Shown here: positions 49,663-58,878 of the stretch, piece after piece
Numbering within the stretch: the stretch's first letter is position 1
How the letters are laid out: each line of letters opens with the position of its first letter
Assembly: GCA_903894155.1 (NCBI GenBank)
Contig: CAITPF010000094.1
Coordinates: forward strand, 47,854-111,853
DNA: 64,000 nucleotides
Direction: 5' to 3'
Source: an uncultured beta proteobacterium
Lineage (GTDB): Bacteria; Pseudomonadota; Gammaproteobacteria; Burkholderiales; Burkholderiaceae_B
Notes under the pieces: generated by a model
Databases searched by the model: none
What the model saw: only the letters and a program-made list of their open reading frames with translations
Told to the model about the DNA's origin: nothing
Program-made: the position numbers and the translations under genes

Positions 49663-50046
49663 ATGTCTCGCGCCACCTTTCCTGCGGCGGCGCGTCTGCT
49701 CCGCCCCACCGAATTCGCCGCCGGCCTGGCCGGCAAGCGCGTCGCGCGTGGGGCATATTTCGTGGTGACTTCCGCCAGGGTGACGCCTGACGCCGATGGC
49801 GCGGGTTCGAAACCCATCGCCCGGCTCGGCCTGATCATTGCGAAACGCTTCGCCCAGCGTGCATCGACGCGAAACGCGTTAAAGCGCGTTCTGCGGGAGG
49901 CCTTTCGCGCGCGCCGCCTCGAGCTCGAAGCGGCCGACTATGTCGTCCGGTTGCACCGGCGCATCGAACCGTGCTCGTTGTCGGTTCTGAAATCCGCGGC
50001 GCGGGCCGAGGCCGATACCCACTTCGCCCGGGTCGTCAGGCCGTGA
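49663..50046 (+). CDS. rnpA: Ribonuclease P protein component
   Basis: A 127-residue basic protein with the RNase P signature [18 protein letters not shown] and the N-terminal block [24 protein letters not shown]. It assists the RNase P RNA in 5' maturation of tRNAs. I chose the ATG at 49663 ([15 protein letters not shown]) because the family begins there; a GTG three bases earlier (49660) and open frame back to 49546 exist but overlap the rpmH 3' end. Its TGA overlaps the ATG of yidD by one base. Confidence 0.95.
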   Translation: MSRATFPAAARLLRPTEFAAGLAGKRVARGAYFVVTSARVTPDADGAGSKPIARLGLIIAKRFAQRASTRNALKRVLREAFRARRLELEAADYVVRLHRRIEPCSLSVLKSAARAEADTHFARVVRP

Positions 50047-50312
50047 TGCGCGCACTGCTCATCGCCCCCATCCGCGCCTATCGCTACGTGCTGAGCCCCT
50101 GGCTGGGCAGTGCATGCCGGTTTACTCCGTCCTGCTCGGCCTACGCCATCGAGTCGATCGAGTCGTGGGGCCCGGCCCGTGGCAGCTGGCTCGCCTTGCG
50201 ACGCATCTCCCGGTGCCATCCCTGGTGTCCGGGTGGGCACGATCCGGTTCCCCTGCGCTTTCCCCTTGCCGACGCTGGCGCGCCCCCGTTGCCACGCAGT
50301 CACACAGAATGA
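50046..50312 (+). CDS. yidD: Membrane protein insertion efficiency factor YidD
   Basis: An 88-residue protein with the YidD signature: [37 protein letters not shown] and [18 protein letters not shown], including the three conserved cysteines. It is thought to sit at the inner membrane and support YidC-dependent insertion. The ATG at 50046 overlaps the rnpA stop (TGATG), indicating coupling, and yidC follows 49 bases later. The frame extends upstream inside rnpA but the family start fits here. Confidence 0.95.
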   Translation: MRALLIAPIRAYRYVLSPWLGSACRFTPSCSAYAIESIESWGPARGSWLALRRISRCHPWCPGGHDPVPLRFPLADAGAPPLPRSHTE

Positions 50313-50361
50313 AGCTAAACTGCCTGCCTGCCCAAGCTGGCTCTCTATTGATTAGGCAATA

Positions 50362-52062
50362 ATGGATATTCGACGCACCGTCCTGCTGATGATCTTCTCG
50401 TTTTCACTGCTGATGCTGTGGAACAACTGGCAGGTTCATCAGGGAAAGACCCCCCTGTTCGGGGTGAACCCCGCCGCGACCGCCTCCAAGGAGACCGCTG
50501 CCTCGGCGCAGGCGGGAGCAAGCTCCGGCGTTCCTTCCATGCCGGTCACCCCGGTCGCCGGTGCCCCCGCAAATCCCACGGTTCCTGGCAACGCGCCAGG
50601 GGCCGCTGCGCAGACGGTCTCCGTCAAGACGGATGTGCTCAGGCTGACCTTTGATCTTCAGGGTGCGCAGCTCGTGGGGGCCGATCTGCTGCTGTTCCCC
50701 TCCTCCGACGACAAGAGCGCCCCAGAGGTCCTGTTGCAGCGCGACAAGACCCGCACGTACGTCGTTCAATCGGGTTTGACGGGGGCACCCCCGGAGGCCC
50801 CTTTCCCGTCACATCTGGCCCCCTTCACGCTGGTCAGCGACGCGCTTGAGCTGACCGGTGACGCCCTGGTCGTCAAGTTTGCGTCCGAGGCGGGTGGCGT
50901 GCGGCTGATCAAGACGTTCACCCTGCATCGTGGCAGCTACGCCATTGATGTTGACCACCACATCGAGAACCTGTCCGATCAGCCGGTCTCACCCTTCGTC
51001 TACCTTCAGATCACGCGCGATGGCTTCATTCCTGCCGCCGCCAACGCCGCGCCTTCGTTCTTCAGCGGGCCGGCGGCCTTCGTGGGCGCTGCAGTCTACT
51101 CTGAACAAAGCAAGTTCGAGAAGGTCACCTTCACCGACATCGAAAAGCACAAAGCCAGCTACATCAAGCAGGCGGACAACGGCTGGTTTGCCATGGTCCA
51201 GCATTATTTCGTGACCGCCTGGGTGCCGCCGCAGGGCAAGAGCCGCACGTACGAAGTGGCTGAGCTGCAGAAAGACCTGTTCGCCGTACGCAGTCTTGAG
51301 CCGGTCGGTGCGGTCAACCCCGGCAACAACGTCACGATCCGGTCGAAGCTCTGGCTGGGTCCGCAGGATCAGAACTCGCTCGAAGCGCTGGCGCCCGGTC
51401 TTGAACTGGTCGTCGATTACGGCATGCTCACCATCATTGCGAAGCCTCTTTTCGCGCTGATGACCTGGCTGCACGGGATGCTTGGCAACTGGGGCTGGAC
51501 AATCATTGCGCTCACCTGCCTGATCAAAGCGGCGTTCTATCCCCTGTCGGCGGCCAGCTACCGATCGATGGCGAAGATGAAGCAGGTCGGCCCGCGGATG
51601 CAGGTGCTGAAGGAAAAGTTCGGCGACGACCGCCAAAAGCTCAATGCCGCCATGATGGAGATGTACCGCACGGAAAAAATCAATCCGCTTGGTGGCTGCC
51701 TGCCGATCGTGATCCAGATTCCCGTGTTCATTTCCCTCTATTACGTCTTGCTCTCGAGCGTCGAACTGCGGGATGCGCCATGGATATTCTGGGTTCAGGA
51801 TCTGGCGACCCGTGACCCCTACTTCATCCTGCCCGCCATCATGATGGGAACCATGTTCCTGCAAATGAAACTGAACCCGACCCCTCCGGATCCCGTTCAG
51901 GCGAAGGTCATGATGTTCATGCCGCTCGTGTTCGGCGGGATGATGTTCTTCTTCCCGTCCGGGTTGGTGCTTTACTGGTGTGTGAACAATATCCTGTCGA
52001 TCGCACAGCAGTGGTACATCACCCAAAAGATGGCTAAGCTGGCGGCAACCCCGCACCGTTAA
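50362..52062 (+). CDS. yidC: Membrane protein insertase YidC
   Basis: A 566-residue Oxa1/YidC-family insertase. It starts with the conserved N-terminal membrane anchor [20 protein letters not shown], followed by a large periplasmic beta-domain (about residues 70-350) and the C-terminal five-helix core. The core includes [20 protein letters not shown], the cytoplasmic helical hairpin with [20 protein letters not shown], and the end segment [20 protein letters not shown]. It inserts and folds inner-membrane proteins with SecYEG or alone. Its stop overlaps the mnmE start by one base (TAATG). Confidence 0.98.
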   Translation: MDIRRTVLLMIFSFSLLMLWNNWQVHQGKTPLFGVNPAATASKETAASAQAGASSGVPSMPVTPVAGAPANPTVPGNAPGAAAQTVSVKTDVLRLTFDLQGAQLVGADLLLFPSSDDKSAPEVLLQRDKTRTYVVQSGLTGAPPEAPFPSHLAPFTLVSDALELTGDALVVKFASEAGGVRLIKTFTLHRGSYAIDVDHHIENLSDQPVSPFVYLQITRDGFIPAAANAAPSFFSGPAAFVGAAVYSEQSKFEKVTFTDIEKHKASYIKQADNGWFAMVQHYFVTAWVPPQGKSRTYEVAELQKDLFAVRSLEPVGAVNPGNNVTIRSKLWLGPQDQNSLEALAPGLELVVDYGMLTIIAKPLFALMTWLHGMLGNWGWTIIALTCLIKAAFYPLSAASYRSMAKMKQVGPRMQVLKEKFGDDRQKLNAAMMEMYRTEKINPLGGCLPIVIQIPVFISLYYVLLSSVELRDAPWIFWVQDLATRDPYFILPAIMMGTMFLQMKLNPTPPDPVQAKVMMFMPLVFGGMMFFFPSGLVLYWCVNNILSIAQQWYITQKMAKLAATPHR

Positions 52063-53420
52063 TGCCTGGCGCGGCATCCGAACCGATCGCAGCCATTGCA
52101 ACCGCCCCGGGACGGGGCGGGATCGGGGTGGTAAGAGTATCGGGCCCCGATTTGGGGCCCTTTGTCATTGCGCTGCTTGGCGGGCCGCTTGCGCCACGCC
52201 AGGCCAGTTACCTCGCCTTCCCCGACGCCGATGGTGCGCCCATCGATAAAGGCATCGCCCTTTTCTTTCCCGGGCCGCACTCATACACCGGCGAAGATGT
52301 TCTCGAACTACAAGGGCACGGCGGGCCAGCGGTGCTGGGGCAGTTGCTGCGACGCTGCCTGGATCTCGGCCGCGATCGCGGCATGCGGCTCGCACATGCG
52401 GGGGAATTTACCCAGCGCGCGTTCCTGAACGACAAAATCGACCTGGCGCAGGCCGAGGCGGTCGCTGATTTGATCGACGCGTCCTCCGAGGCTGCCGCAC
52501 GCGCCGCGGCGTCTTCCATGAGCGGGGAGTTTTCGCGCCGTATCCATGCGCTGTGCGCCAACATCGTCGAGTTGCGCATGCTCGTCGAGGCGACGCTGGA
52601 TTTCCCCGAGGAAGAACTCGAGTTTCTCGAAAAACACCGGGCAAGCGATCGCCTCGCAAGCCTTCAATCCGCTCTGGATGACATCCTTCGGCAATCCCGG
52701 CAAGGCCTTGTCCTGCGCGAAGGCCTGCACGTGGTTCTGGCAGGGGAGCCCAACGTCGGCAAGTCCAGCCTGCTCAATGCGCTCTCCGGCGAGGAGGTCG
52801 CCATCGTGACGGAGATCCCCGGCACCACCCGCGACAAGGTTTCGCAACAAATTATTCTGCAAGGCGTGCCGATCACCGTGACCGACACCGCAGGGCTTCG
52901 CGAGACGCAAGACCGCATTGAAGCCCTGGGCATCGAACGTACCTGGGCCGAAATCCGCCGAGCCGACGTGGTGCTTCACTTGCTGGATGCGCAAGCCCCG
53001 GTCGCCGTGCTTGATGCGCAGATCGACGCGGCGCGCTCGCGGCAAAGCGTCGTGCTGCAGGTATTTAACAAAGTCGATCTTCTGCAAGACGATTCCGCCT
53101 TGCCAGAAGGCGCACTCGCCATTTCAGCAAAGCAGGGGTTTGGCCTGGATCAACTGCGCGATCGGCTATTGCAACTCGCTGGCTGGAATCCGGGCAGCGA
53201 ATCTCCATGGCTTGCCAGGCAGCGACACGTCGATGCGCTGGAGCAGGCGCGCATCCATCTTGCGCATGCGATGGAGCATGCCCGGCAGGATGATCGCGTA
53301 CTGGACCTGTTTGCCGAGGAGTTACGCCTTGCGCATGACAGCCTGGGCCTGATCACGGGGAAGATGCTGGCGGATGACTTGCTCGGAGAGATCTTCTCCC
53401 GGTTCTGTATCGGCAAATAA
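52062..53420 (+). CDS. mnmE: tRNA modification GTPase MnmE (TrmE)
   Basis: A 452-residue GTPase. The N-terminal tetrahydrofolate-binding domain begins with [20 protein letters not shown]. The G domain has P-loop [11 protein letters not shown] (about residue 228), G2 and G3 elements PGTTRD and DTAGLRET, and NKVD. The C-terminal cysteine motif FCIGK closes the protein. With MnmG it forms the cmnm5U modification at the wobble base of certain tRNAs. It is coupled to yidC. In many relatives mnmG is close by, but here four other genes lie between. Confidence 0.97.
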   Translation: MPGAASEPIAAIATAPGRGGIGVVRVSGPDLGPFVIALLGGPLAPRQASYLAFPDADGAPIDKGIALFFPGPHSYTGEDVLELQGHGGPAVLGQLLRRCLDLGRDRGMRLAHAGEFTQRAFLNDKIDLAQAEAVADLIDASSEAAARAAASSMSGEFSRRIHALCANIVELRMLVEATLDFPEEELEFLEKHRASDRLASLQSALDDILRQSRQGLVLREGLHVVLAGEPNVGKSSLLNALSGEEVAIVTEIPGTTRDKVSQQIILQGVPITVTDTAGLRETQDRIEALGIERTWAEIRRADVVLHLLDAQAPVAVLDAQIDAARSRQSVVLQVFNKVDLLQDDSALPEGALAISAKQGFGLDQLRDRLLQLAGWNPGSESPWLARQRHVDALEQARIHLAHAMEHARQDDRVLDLFAEELRLAHDSLGLITGKMLADDLLGEIFSRFCIGK

Positions 53421-53489
53421 TGTCGTTCTGATCACACCGCGCGACCAACTTTCCCTTCCGTAAGTCAATGCCCACGAAGGTGTGCGCCA

Positions 53490-54899
53490 TTAGTATCCAA
53501 GACCAAAAAGGCTGGCCGTGAAAGCGAGATTTTCCAGCACGGAATACTGTCGCATGTTGATATCAAAGTTCTGCAACAAGGTGATGAATCCCCAGATCAC
53601 CACAAACGAGTGAACCCTACCCCACCGCGTATTGTTTGGCTTGATCCCCGCATGCTGCCGCAACTGCGATATCCCGATGCCTGTCGCCAGCAAACCGCAA
53701 TACAGGGCATAACTCAGGTACGAGTAGGCCAGATCGGCAACGCCTTTTGTGTGGATCTCATAGAGGTCGCGAATGATGTGGAAAACAAAATTCCCGACCC
53801 CGGCGGCCATGAACGTCGCAATGAACATGCGCACGCGCGGGTACTGTTTCGGCGCCCTCAGAAAGGTCGGGATATAAAACAAGTCGACCATGACTTCTTT
53901 GAAGTAAAAATTGTAGCGGTTCCAGAATTCAGCTAGCGTGCGCGACTCCAGTGGCCGACACATGGTGCGCGGCAGTCGGAACCCGGCAAGTCTCGCCACC
54001 CCGATGGCTTTATGACCGTACACAGCGATATAGATTGAAAAAGTGACCGTGTCCAGTATCACGGAAATCCAGTTTATCCAGAGCGAATATGGGTTGCCCT
54101 GAATAAAGGCCACGACGGCGTGTTCCTGCTTCGGAATCCCGAGCATGCCGGTGAACACCCGGTGGATCGTCGACTGAATCAGTATCAGCACGGTCATCCA
54201 GATCAGAAGTTTCACCGCCTTGATTTGCGTAATCGCCAACTCGCGCGGCGTGGTCGACAAATGCCTGTGAAGGAAGGCCGCACCTTTGCCTAAAGGTGTC
54301 GACGACGAAAGCCAGAACGCCTTCTGAACTCCCATCTGGATTAGAACCGGGGCGGGATGTCGACCACGCATATCAACGATCGCGTAGCAGAGGTACCAAA
54401 TGTAGATTGAAAACACGACCAGGAAGGACCATGACATATCTTGCAACGGACCTGCAGGCATCTGGGCGAAAGCGAAGGTCATCACGGCCAGGCACCCCAG
54501 CAATGCGACGACCGGCCGACGTGCCAACAGATGCGTTTTGAAATGCCGCACATACATCAGTGATAGCCAGCAAACGACCATAACCAATGCCGTCGATGCG
54601 TAGTCGTACGGGGAGATGACCGGAAGCCAAAAAAGCGTTGTCAGCCACGCCGAAAAAAATAAAATCAACCCACGGTAAGACGGCAGGTAAGCGTGCGCTG
54701 CCGCGACGGCAATGACGACTATGCTCCAGAGCGGAGGATCAAGCCGCTTGACCACGGGTGGAAGCAGCAGAATCGCCAGCGCAATGGCAACGAGGAGCAT
54801 TTTGCCAACGGGCGTCTGCGCAAAAGCAATCACCGGTTCGCGCTGATCGATTGCAAAGAAATTTCGTAGTTTTTTATGTATCAGCAACGCTGGTCTCAT
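53490..54899 (-). CDS. Multi-pass membrane protein, MBOAT-like acyltransferase
   Basis: A 469-residue protein with about ten hydrophobic segments. The stretch RTLAEFWNRYNFYFKEVMVDLFYIPTFLR and a following histidine in a hydrophobic segment (AAGVGNFVFHIIRDLYEI) resemble the conserved Asn/Asp and His region of membrane-bound O-acyltransferases. The resemblance is moderate and I give no donor or acceptor. The start ATG at 54899 has no good ribosome site. It converges on mnmE and is less GC-rich than the housekeeping genes, which suggests acquisition. Its likely partner, if any, is not clear; the SDR gene upstream may be co-transcribed (59-base gap). Confidence 0.6.
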   Translation of the reverse strand: MRPALLIHKKLRNFFAIDQREPVIAFAQTPVGKMLLVAIALAILLLPPVVKRLDPPLWSIVVIAVAAAHAYLPSYRGLILFFSAWLTTLFWLPVISPYDYASTALVMVVCWLSLMYVRHFKTHLLARRPVVALLGCLAVMTFAFAQMPAGPLQDMSWSFLVVFSIYIWYLCYAIVDMRGRHPAPVLIQMGVQKAFWLSSSTPLGKGAAFLHRHLSTTPRELAITQIKAVKLLIWMTVLILIQSTIHRVFTGMLGIPKQEHAVVAFIQGNPYSLWINWISVILDTVTFSIYIAVYGHKAIGVARLAGFRLPRTMCRPLESRTLAEFWNRYNFYFKEVMVDLFYIPTFLRAPKQYPRVRMFIATFMAAGVGNFVFHIIRDLYEIHTKGVADLAYSYLSYALYCGLLATGIGISQLRQHAGIKPNNTRWGRVHSFVVIWGFITLLQNFDINMRQYSVLENLAFTASLFGLGY

Positions 54900-54958
54900 G
54901 TCAACTTTTGCAAATACCCCAAAGCGAGCTTGACGACGCTATCATCAATGCGATTATC

Positions 54959-55741
54959 TCATTCTATTGTCCATCCAGCGTCAATTGGCAGCACGGCTCC
55001 GGTGATGTCACTACCCGCATCGCTGCAAAGAAATACGGCGAACGCGCCGACGTTTTCCATCGCGACGAATCGTCCTGTGGGATGTCGGGCAGAAATGTAC
55101 TCGCGCTGCGCCTGCGTGGCAGAGATTCCCTTGCTCGCGGCGATTCCTTCGATCTTGGCCATGATCGGCGGGGTGGGCACCGTGCCGGGGCACAGCGCAT
55201 TGCAGGTAATGCCGGCATTGGCGGTATCCATCGCGAGCGAGCGCGTTAAACCGATCAGGGCTGTTTTGGTCGTGATATAGGCGATTCGCCCAGTCGTGGC
55301 CGTCAACCCGTAGACGGACGAAATATTGATGATCCTTCCCCACCCCGCCTTGCGCATTGATGGCAAAGCGAGTCGCGCCGTGTGAAATGACGACGAAAGA
55401 TTCACGGCAAGCGCATCATCCCAATCACGGATGGATAGTTCTTCGGCGCTGCCTGGGTTTCGCACAACGGCGTTATTGACCAGAATATCGACCCCGCCCG
55501 AAAAACTCGCCGCCTCCTGCATCATCTGTTCGATTTGTGCCGGATCCCGTAAATCCGCACGACTCACCATCACCTTGACTCCTCGCCTGGAAGCCAGATC
55601 CGCCCGGGCTTGTTCGCACACTTCTGGCGTTTGCAGGCCATGCAATACGATCGAGGCTCCGGCTTGCGCCAAACTGTCGGCGATCGCAAAGCCAAGGCCA
55701 GAAACGGATCCGGTAATCAAGGCACAACGATTCTTTAGCAT
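54959..55741 (-). CDS. Short-chain dehydrogenase/reductase (3-hydroxybutyrate dehydrogenase-like)
   Basis: A 260-residue SDR with the cofactor motif TGSVSGLG (about residue 10), NNAV, the catalytic serine in INISSVYG and the YxxxK motif AYITTK. The segment GITCNALCPGTVPTP and the C-terminal IDAGWTIE fit the 3-hydroxybutyrate dehydrogenase group, though general 3-oxoacyl reductases look similar. The ATG at 55741 follows AGGAAT; the longer frame to 55900 runs into the oriC-like region and is rejected. It lies at the left edge of that region and reads away from it. Confidence 0.88.
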   Translation of the reverse strand: MLKNRCALITGSVSGLGFAIADSLAQAGASIVLHGLQTPEVCEQARADLASRRGVKVMVSRADLRDPAQIEQMMQEAASFSGGVDILVNNAVVRNPGSAEELSIRDWDDALAVNLSSSFHTARLALPSMRKAGWGRIINISSVYGLTATTGRIAYITTKTALIGLTRSLAMDTANAGITCNALCPGTVPTPPIMAKIEGIAASKGISATQAQREYISARHPTGRFVAMENVGAFAVFLCSDAGSDITGAVLPIDAGWTIE

Positions 55742-56050
55742 CAAAAATATTCCTGTTGTTGACTGGTGCCAGAGGGCGTCAGGTTCTTCGAAGGGCCGCA
55801 CTATCCTGTGGATAAGTAGGGCAATGGGGGTGTGCACATGATGTGGACGAATGTTGAACAGGTTGGGTTTTTGGTCAACTTCCGAAATCTGTTCAGGCAA
55901 TCCGGCTCTTCAGCACAGAAGTTATCCACAACAAAAAAACGTTATAACTAATTGATTATTATAGATAATATTTAAATTTCCGTGTTATCCACCGGACTCA
56001 TCAGTCATTAGCGTTTATATATATAAAAGAACTACAGTAAAGCAATAGCA
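55742..56050. other. Candidate origin of replication (oriC) with DnaA boxes and AT-rich stretch
   Basis: This 309-base gene-free gap contains two perfect DnaA boxes, TGTGGATAA (55807-55815, minus orientation) and TTATCCACA (55922-55930), and a near-perfect TTATCCACC (55985-55993). Between and after the last two lies a marked AT-rich stretch (55931-55980) and another (56013-56045, with TTTATATATATAAAA) that could serve as the unwinding element. It sits between dnaA and mnmG/parAB. Against it: rpmH to mnmE would be transcribed toward this point, so the leading strand layout fits the dnaA-rpmH gap better. Confidence 0.55.
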
Positions 56051-57220
56051 CTACACCTTTTGCAAACGTTCAATCGCTCCGTTCAGAGTTTCCTCTTTTT
56101 TGGCAAAGCAAAACCGAATGAGTTTATGATTAGATTCCTTAGCCTTTGTGTCTGCATAAAAAGCTGAAACCGGGATGACAGTAACGCCATGCTCTTTGGT
56201 GATCCAGATGGAAAATTCCGCCTCCGGAAGATCCGATATCGCGCTGTAGTCGGCTAACATGAAAAAAGTCCCTGGACTCGGCAAAGCCTTGAAACGTGTT
56301 TTCTGCAGGCCTGCTGCCAATCGGTCACGTTTCGCCTGGTAAAAGGCTGGCAAGTTCAAATAGGTCGATGCATCCCTGGAATACTCTGCAAGACCGTGCT
56401 GTAACGGCGATGGAACGGTGAATACAACAAACTGGTGAACTTTACGAAGTTCTGCGGTCATTTCTTTGGGCGCGCTGCAGTACCCTATTTTCCATCCTGT
56501 CGTGTGCGTTGTTTTCCCGAAGGAGGAGATGACGAACGATCGCGCCGCAAGTGCTGGACGGGTGGATACGCTCAGGTGCGGTTTGCCGTCAAAGACAATG
56601 TGTTCGTAAACTTCATCCGACATGATCATGATGTTGGACTCAGCAGTAATCTGCTCGAGTGTGTCAAGATCTTCGGCCAGCATGATTGCGCCGGTCGGGT
56701 TATGGGGAAAGTTAATAAGGATAAGTTTGGTTCGTGGCGTAATTCCTGATCGGACTTTGTCCCAGTCAACGCGAAATCCTGGATTGCGCGTGTCGGGCGC
56801 TGTCATCGGGATGCAAATGGGAGTAGCACCAGCGAGTTTGATCGCGGGTAGGTACGAGTCGTAGCAGGGCTCGATCACAATCACTTCATCGCCCGAACCG
56901 ACAATCGCCAGGATGCCCGACATGATAGCTTCGGTAGCACCGCTGGTAATCGTGACCTCGGTATCCGGATCGTAAGCGTGCCCGTACAGTGATTTAATTT
57001 TCAGGGCGACAATCTGGCGCAATGCGGCGATCCCTGGCATGTAGGGGTATTGGTTGAACCCGTCCGCCATTGCTTTCGTGACGAGATCGAGCAAGCGCGG
57101 GTCAGGATTGAAGTCAGGGAACCCCTGCCCCAGATTGATCGCCTGATGCTCGACGGACAACTGGCTCATCACCGTAAAAATGGTGGTACCGACTTCCGGA
57201 AATTTAGAGGTAATTTTCAT
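56051..57220 (-). CDS. Methionine aminotransferase-like PLP enzyme (fold type I, class I/II)
   Basis: A 389-residue aminotransferase. Blocks seen are NLGQGFPDFNPD, YPYMPGIAALRQIVA, ITSGATEAIMSGILAIV, NFPHNPTGA, the aspartate in MSDEVYEHIVFDG, and the PLP lysine in SSFGKTTHTTGWKIGY. The pattern is that of YbdL-type methionine aminotransferases, which also act on other bulky amino acids. The ATG at 57220 is chosen over the open frame to 57463 because the family begins with KITSKFPEVGTTIFTVMSQL. No clear ribosome site is seen. It is divergent from the AbrB-type gene. Confidence 0.9.
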   Translation of the reverse strand: MKITSKFPEVGTTIFTVMSQLSVEHQAINLGQGFPDFNPDPRLLDLVTKAMADGFNQYPYMPGIAALRQIVALKIKSLYGHAYDPDTEVTITSGATEAIMSGILAIVGSGDEVIVIEPCYDSYLPAIKLAGATPICIPMTAPDTRNPGFRVDWDKVRSGITPRTKLILINFPHNPTGAIMLAEDLDTLEQITAESNIMIMSDEVYEHIVFDGKPHLSVSTRPALAARSFVISSFGKTTHTTGWKIGYCSAPKEMTAELRKVHQFVVFTVPSPLQHGLAEYSRDASTYLNLPAFYQAKRDRLAAGLQKTRFKALPSPGTFFMLADYSAISDLPEAEFSIWITKEHGVTVIPVSAFYADTKAKESNHKLIRFCFAKKEETLNGAIERLQKV

Positions 57221-57296
57221 AACGCAATGTGACGTAATGAGTTGTTCATGGTTGTTTATCTGAGGATAATACGCACTTTTACGCTGGACGCACGAC

Positions 57297-58337
57297 GTGG
57301 ATCGCTGGTTGAAGTTGCTGTTGGGTTTCGCGGTCGCATTCATTGGCGCGGTGATTGCGCTGGCGATATCGTTGCCCCTGCCCTGGACCCTGGGGCCATT
57401 GATTCTGGTAGCGGCTGCACGCGTACTTTCAGTCCCCGTCAATAGTTCACCGCGCCTTCGCAATGTTGGGCAATGGGCGATCGGTGTGACGCTGGGCCTC
57501 TACTTCACGCCGTTTGTGCTGGGCATTATTCAGCAAAACATATTGCCGATCATCGGTGGCATGATCTTTGCCCTGGCCTTGGGTGTATTCGGAACTTATC
57601 TGCTGATGCGTCTTGGCGGGGTTGATCTCAAGACGGCCTGGTTTTCATCGGCGATTGGTGGCGCTAGTGAGATGACGGGTCTGGCGGATCGTTACGGCGG
57701 CCGCTCCGATCTGGTTGCCAGTGCGCATAGCCTCAGAATTCTGACCGTCGTCCTTATCGTGCCGTTTGCCTTTCAGGCGTTCGGTGTGGTGGGCAACGAT
57801 AGCGTGGTGGCCGGGCCGAAAATTGTCGATTACGGCGGATTGTTGGTACTTGCTGTCGCGACGGCGGCCAGCGCGCTGGTTGCCGGGTTTTTCAGGGTGC
57901 CGAACGGTTGGGTCCTTGGGCCGATGTTCGTGTCGATGGCGTTAACGATGTCAGGGATCGAACTTTCGGCGATGCCGGATTACGTTGCAAAGGTTGCGCA
58001 ATTGTTGATTGGTTGGTCTCTGGGCGATAGGTTCAGGCCAGGCTTTTTCAGTTCGGCGCCGCGTTTTCTTTTCGCGGTCATTGTGTTTACCCTTTTGGGC
58101 ATTCTGATGTCTTTGGGGATGGCATATTTTCTGGAGTCTTGGGCATCGGTTCCCTTGCCGACTGTAATATTGGGACTTGCTCCGGGGGGGATTACGGAGA
58201 TGGCGATCACGGCGAAGGTGCTGAGTCTGGGCGTACCTTTGGTGACGGCGTTCCACGTAACGAGGATGGCGCTGGTGGTTATGGTGACGGGGCCTCTTTA
58301 TATTGCATTCGTAGAAAAGCATTGCCGCGAAGCCTGA
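57297..58337 (+). CDS. AbrB family membrane protein (PF05145)
   Basis: A 346-residue membrane protein with about ten hydrophobic segments arranged as two related halves (LPLPWTLGPLILVAAARVLS early; VPNGWVLGPMFVSMALTMSG midway; GLAPGGITEMAITAKVLSLG near the end). The repeated P-W-x-L-G-P pattern and the GGASEMTGLADRYGG loop identify the AbrB/ammonia-monooxygenase-like membrane family, whose function is unclear and which is unrelated to the small DNA-binding AbrB. The start is a GTG at 57297 just after the divergent aminotransferase; no strong ribosome site. Confidence 0.87.
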   Translation: MDRWLKLLLGFAVAFIGAVIALAISLPLPWTLGPLILVAAARVLSVPVNSSPRLRNVGQWAIGVTLGLYFTPFVLGIIQQNILPIIGGMIFALALGVFGTYLLMRLGGVDLKTAWFSSAIGGASEMTGLADRYGGRSDLVASAHSLRILTVVLIVPFAFQAFGVVGNDSVVAGPKIVDYGGLLVLAVATAASALVAGFFRVPNGWVLGPMFVSMALTMSGIELSAMPDYVAKVAQLLIGWSLGDRFRPGFFSSAPRFLFAVIVFTLLGILMSLGMAYFLESWASVPLPTVILGLAPGGITEMAITAKVLSLGVPLVTAFHVTRMALVVMVTGPLYIAFVEKHCREA

Positions 58338-58559
58338 CGGTTGTGGATAACAGGCATCGCACAAGTTGTTGAATGTATTGGGGATTACACCATCCAGCTC
58401 GTAAGGAAACCGGCTAATCCCGAGTTATCCCGTTAAATTCTTGAAGTTCTTCACAGGGATATCCACAGGTTGCTTCAGTACCTCCGGTTTCGCCAGAAAA
58501 GGTGCCTGCGCTAGCGGGGTCAGGATCGGCTGAAGATTTCGTTTTAGCCGCTAAGCGGT

Positions 58560-58575
58560 TGTTCCACGTGGAACG
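58560..58575. other. parS site 1
   Basis: TGTTCCACGTGGAACG matches the parS consensus TGTTCCACGTGGAACA at 15 of 16 positions; it is the ParB-binding palindrome for chromosome partition. Confidence 0.88.
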
Positions 58576-58640
58576 TTCGAGCAACCAGTTTTTGCATGTC
58601 CGCGCCGACCCTGAATGGCGCGAGATCGCCTGGCGGACCC

Positions 58641-58656
58641 TGTTTCACGTAAAACA
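58641..58656. other. Degenerate parS-like site
   Basis: TGTTTCACGTAAAACA keeps the outer arms and the CACGT core but differs at three positions from the consensus, so ParB binding would be weak or absent. Confidence 0.4.
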
Positions 58657-58705
58657 TAAATAATGACGTTTTTGGTGTTGGCTCGTCGAAATGAGGCGGC
58701 GCTCG

Positions 58706-58721
58706 TGTTCCATGTGGAACA
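58706..58721. other. parS site 2
   Basis: TGTTCCATGTGGAACA matches the consensus at 15 of 16 positions; the single change is in the centre. Confidence 0.85.
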
Positions 58722-58801
58722 TGTCCAACGAGTGGGCACTAACAATATTGACGAGCCTCCCCTTTTAATACAACCGAAGGCTGGATAAGACCCACCAAGG
58801 T

Positions 58802-58817
58802 TGTTCCACGTGGAACA
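58802..58817. other. parS site 3
   Basis: TGTTCCACGTGGAACA is a perfect 16-base parS palindrome, 61 bases before the mnmG start and about 3.5 kb from parB. Confidence 0.93.
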
Positions 58818-58878
58818 GCAACTTAGAACATTCATCGGACTATAATGCGTTCCCCCCAGTGCCGTGTTCTTTGGTGAA

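Larger units (their letters stand above)
58338..58878. other. Gene-free parS/DnaA-box region upstream of mnmG
   Basis: This 541-base gap has no gene I can support. It holds three strong parS sites and a degenerate fourth (listed separately), a perfect DnaA box TGTGGATAA at 58342-58350 and a near-perfect ATATCCACA at 58459-58467. It therefore serves chromosome segregation and possibly part of the origin, and also carries the mnmG promoter, whose elements I could not define. Confidence 0.6.
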
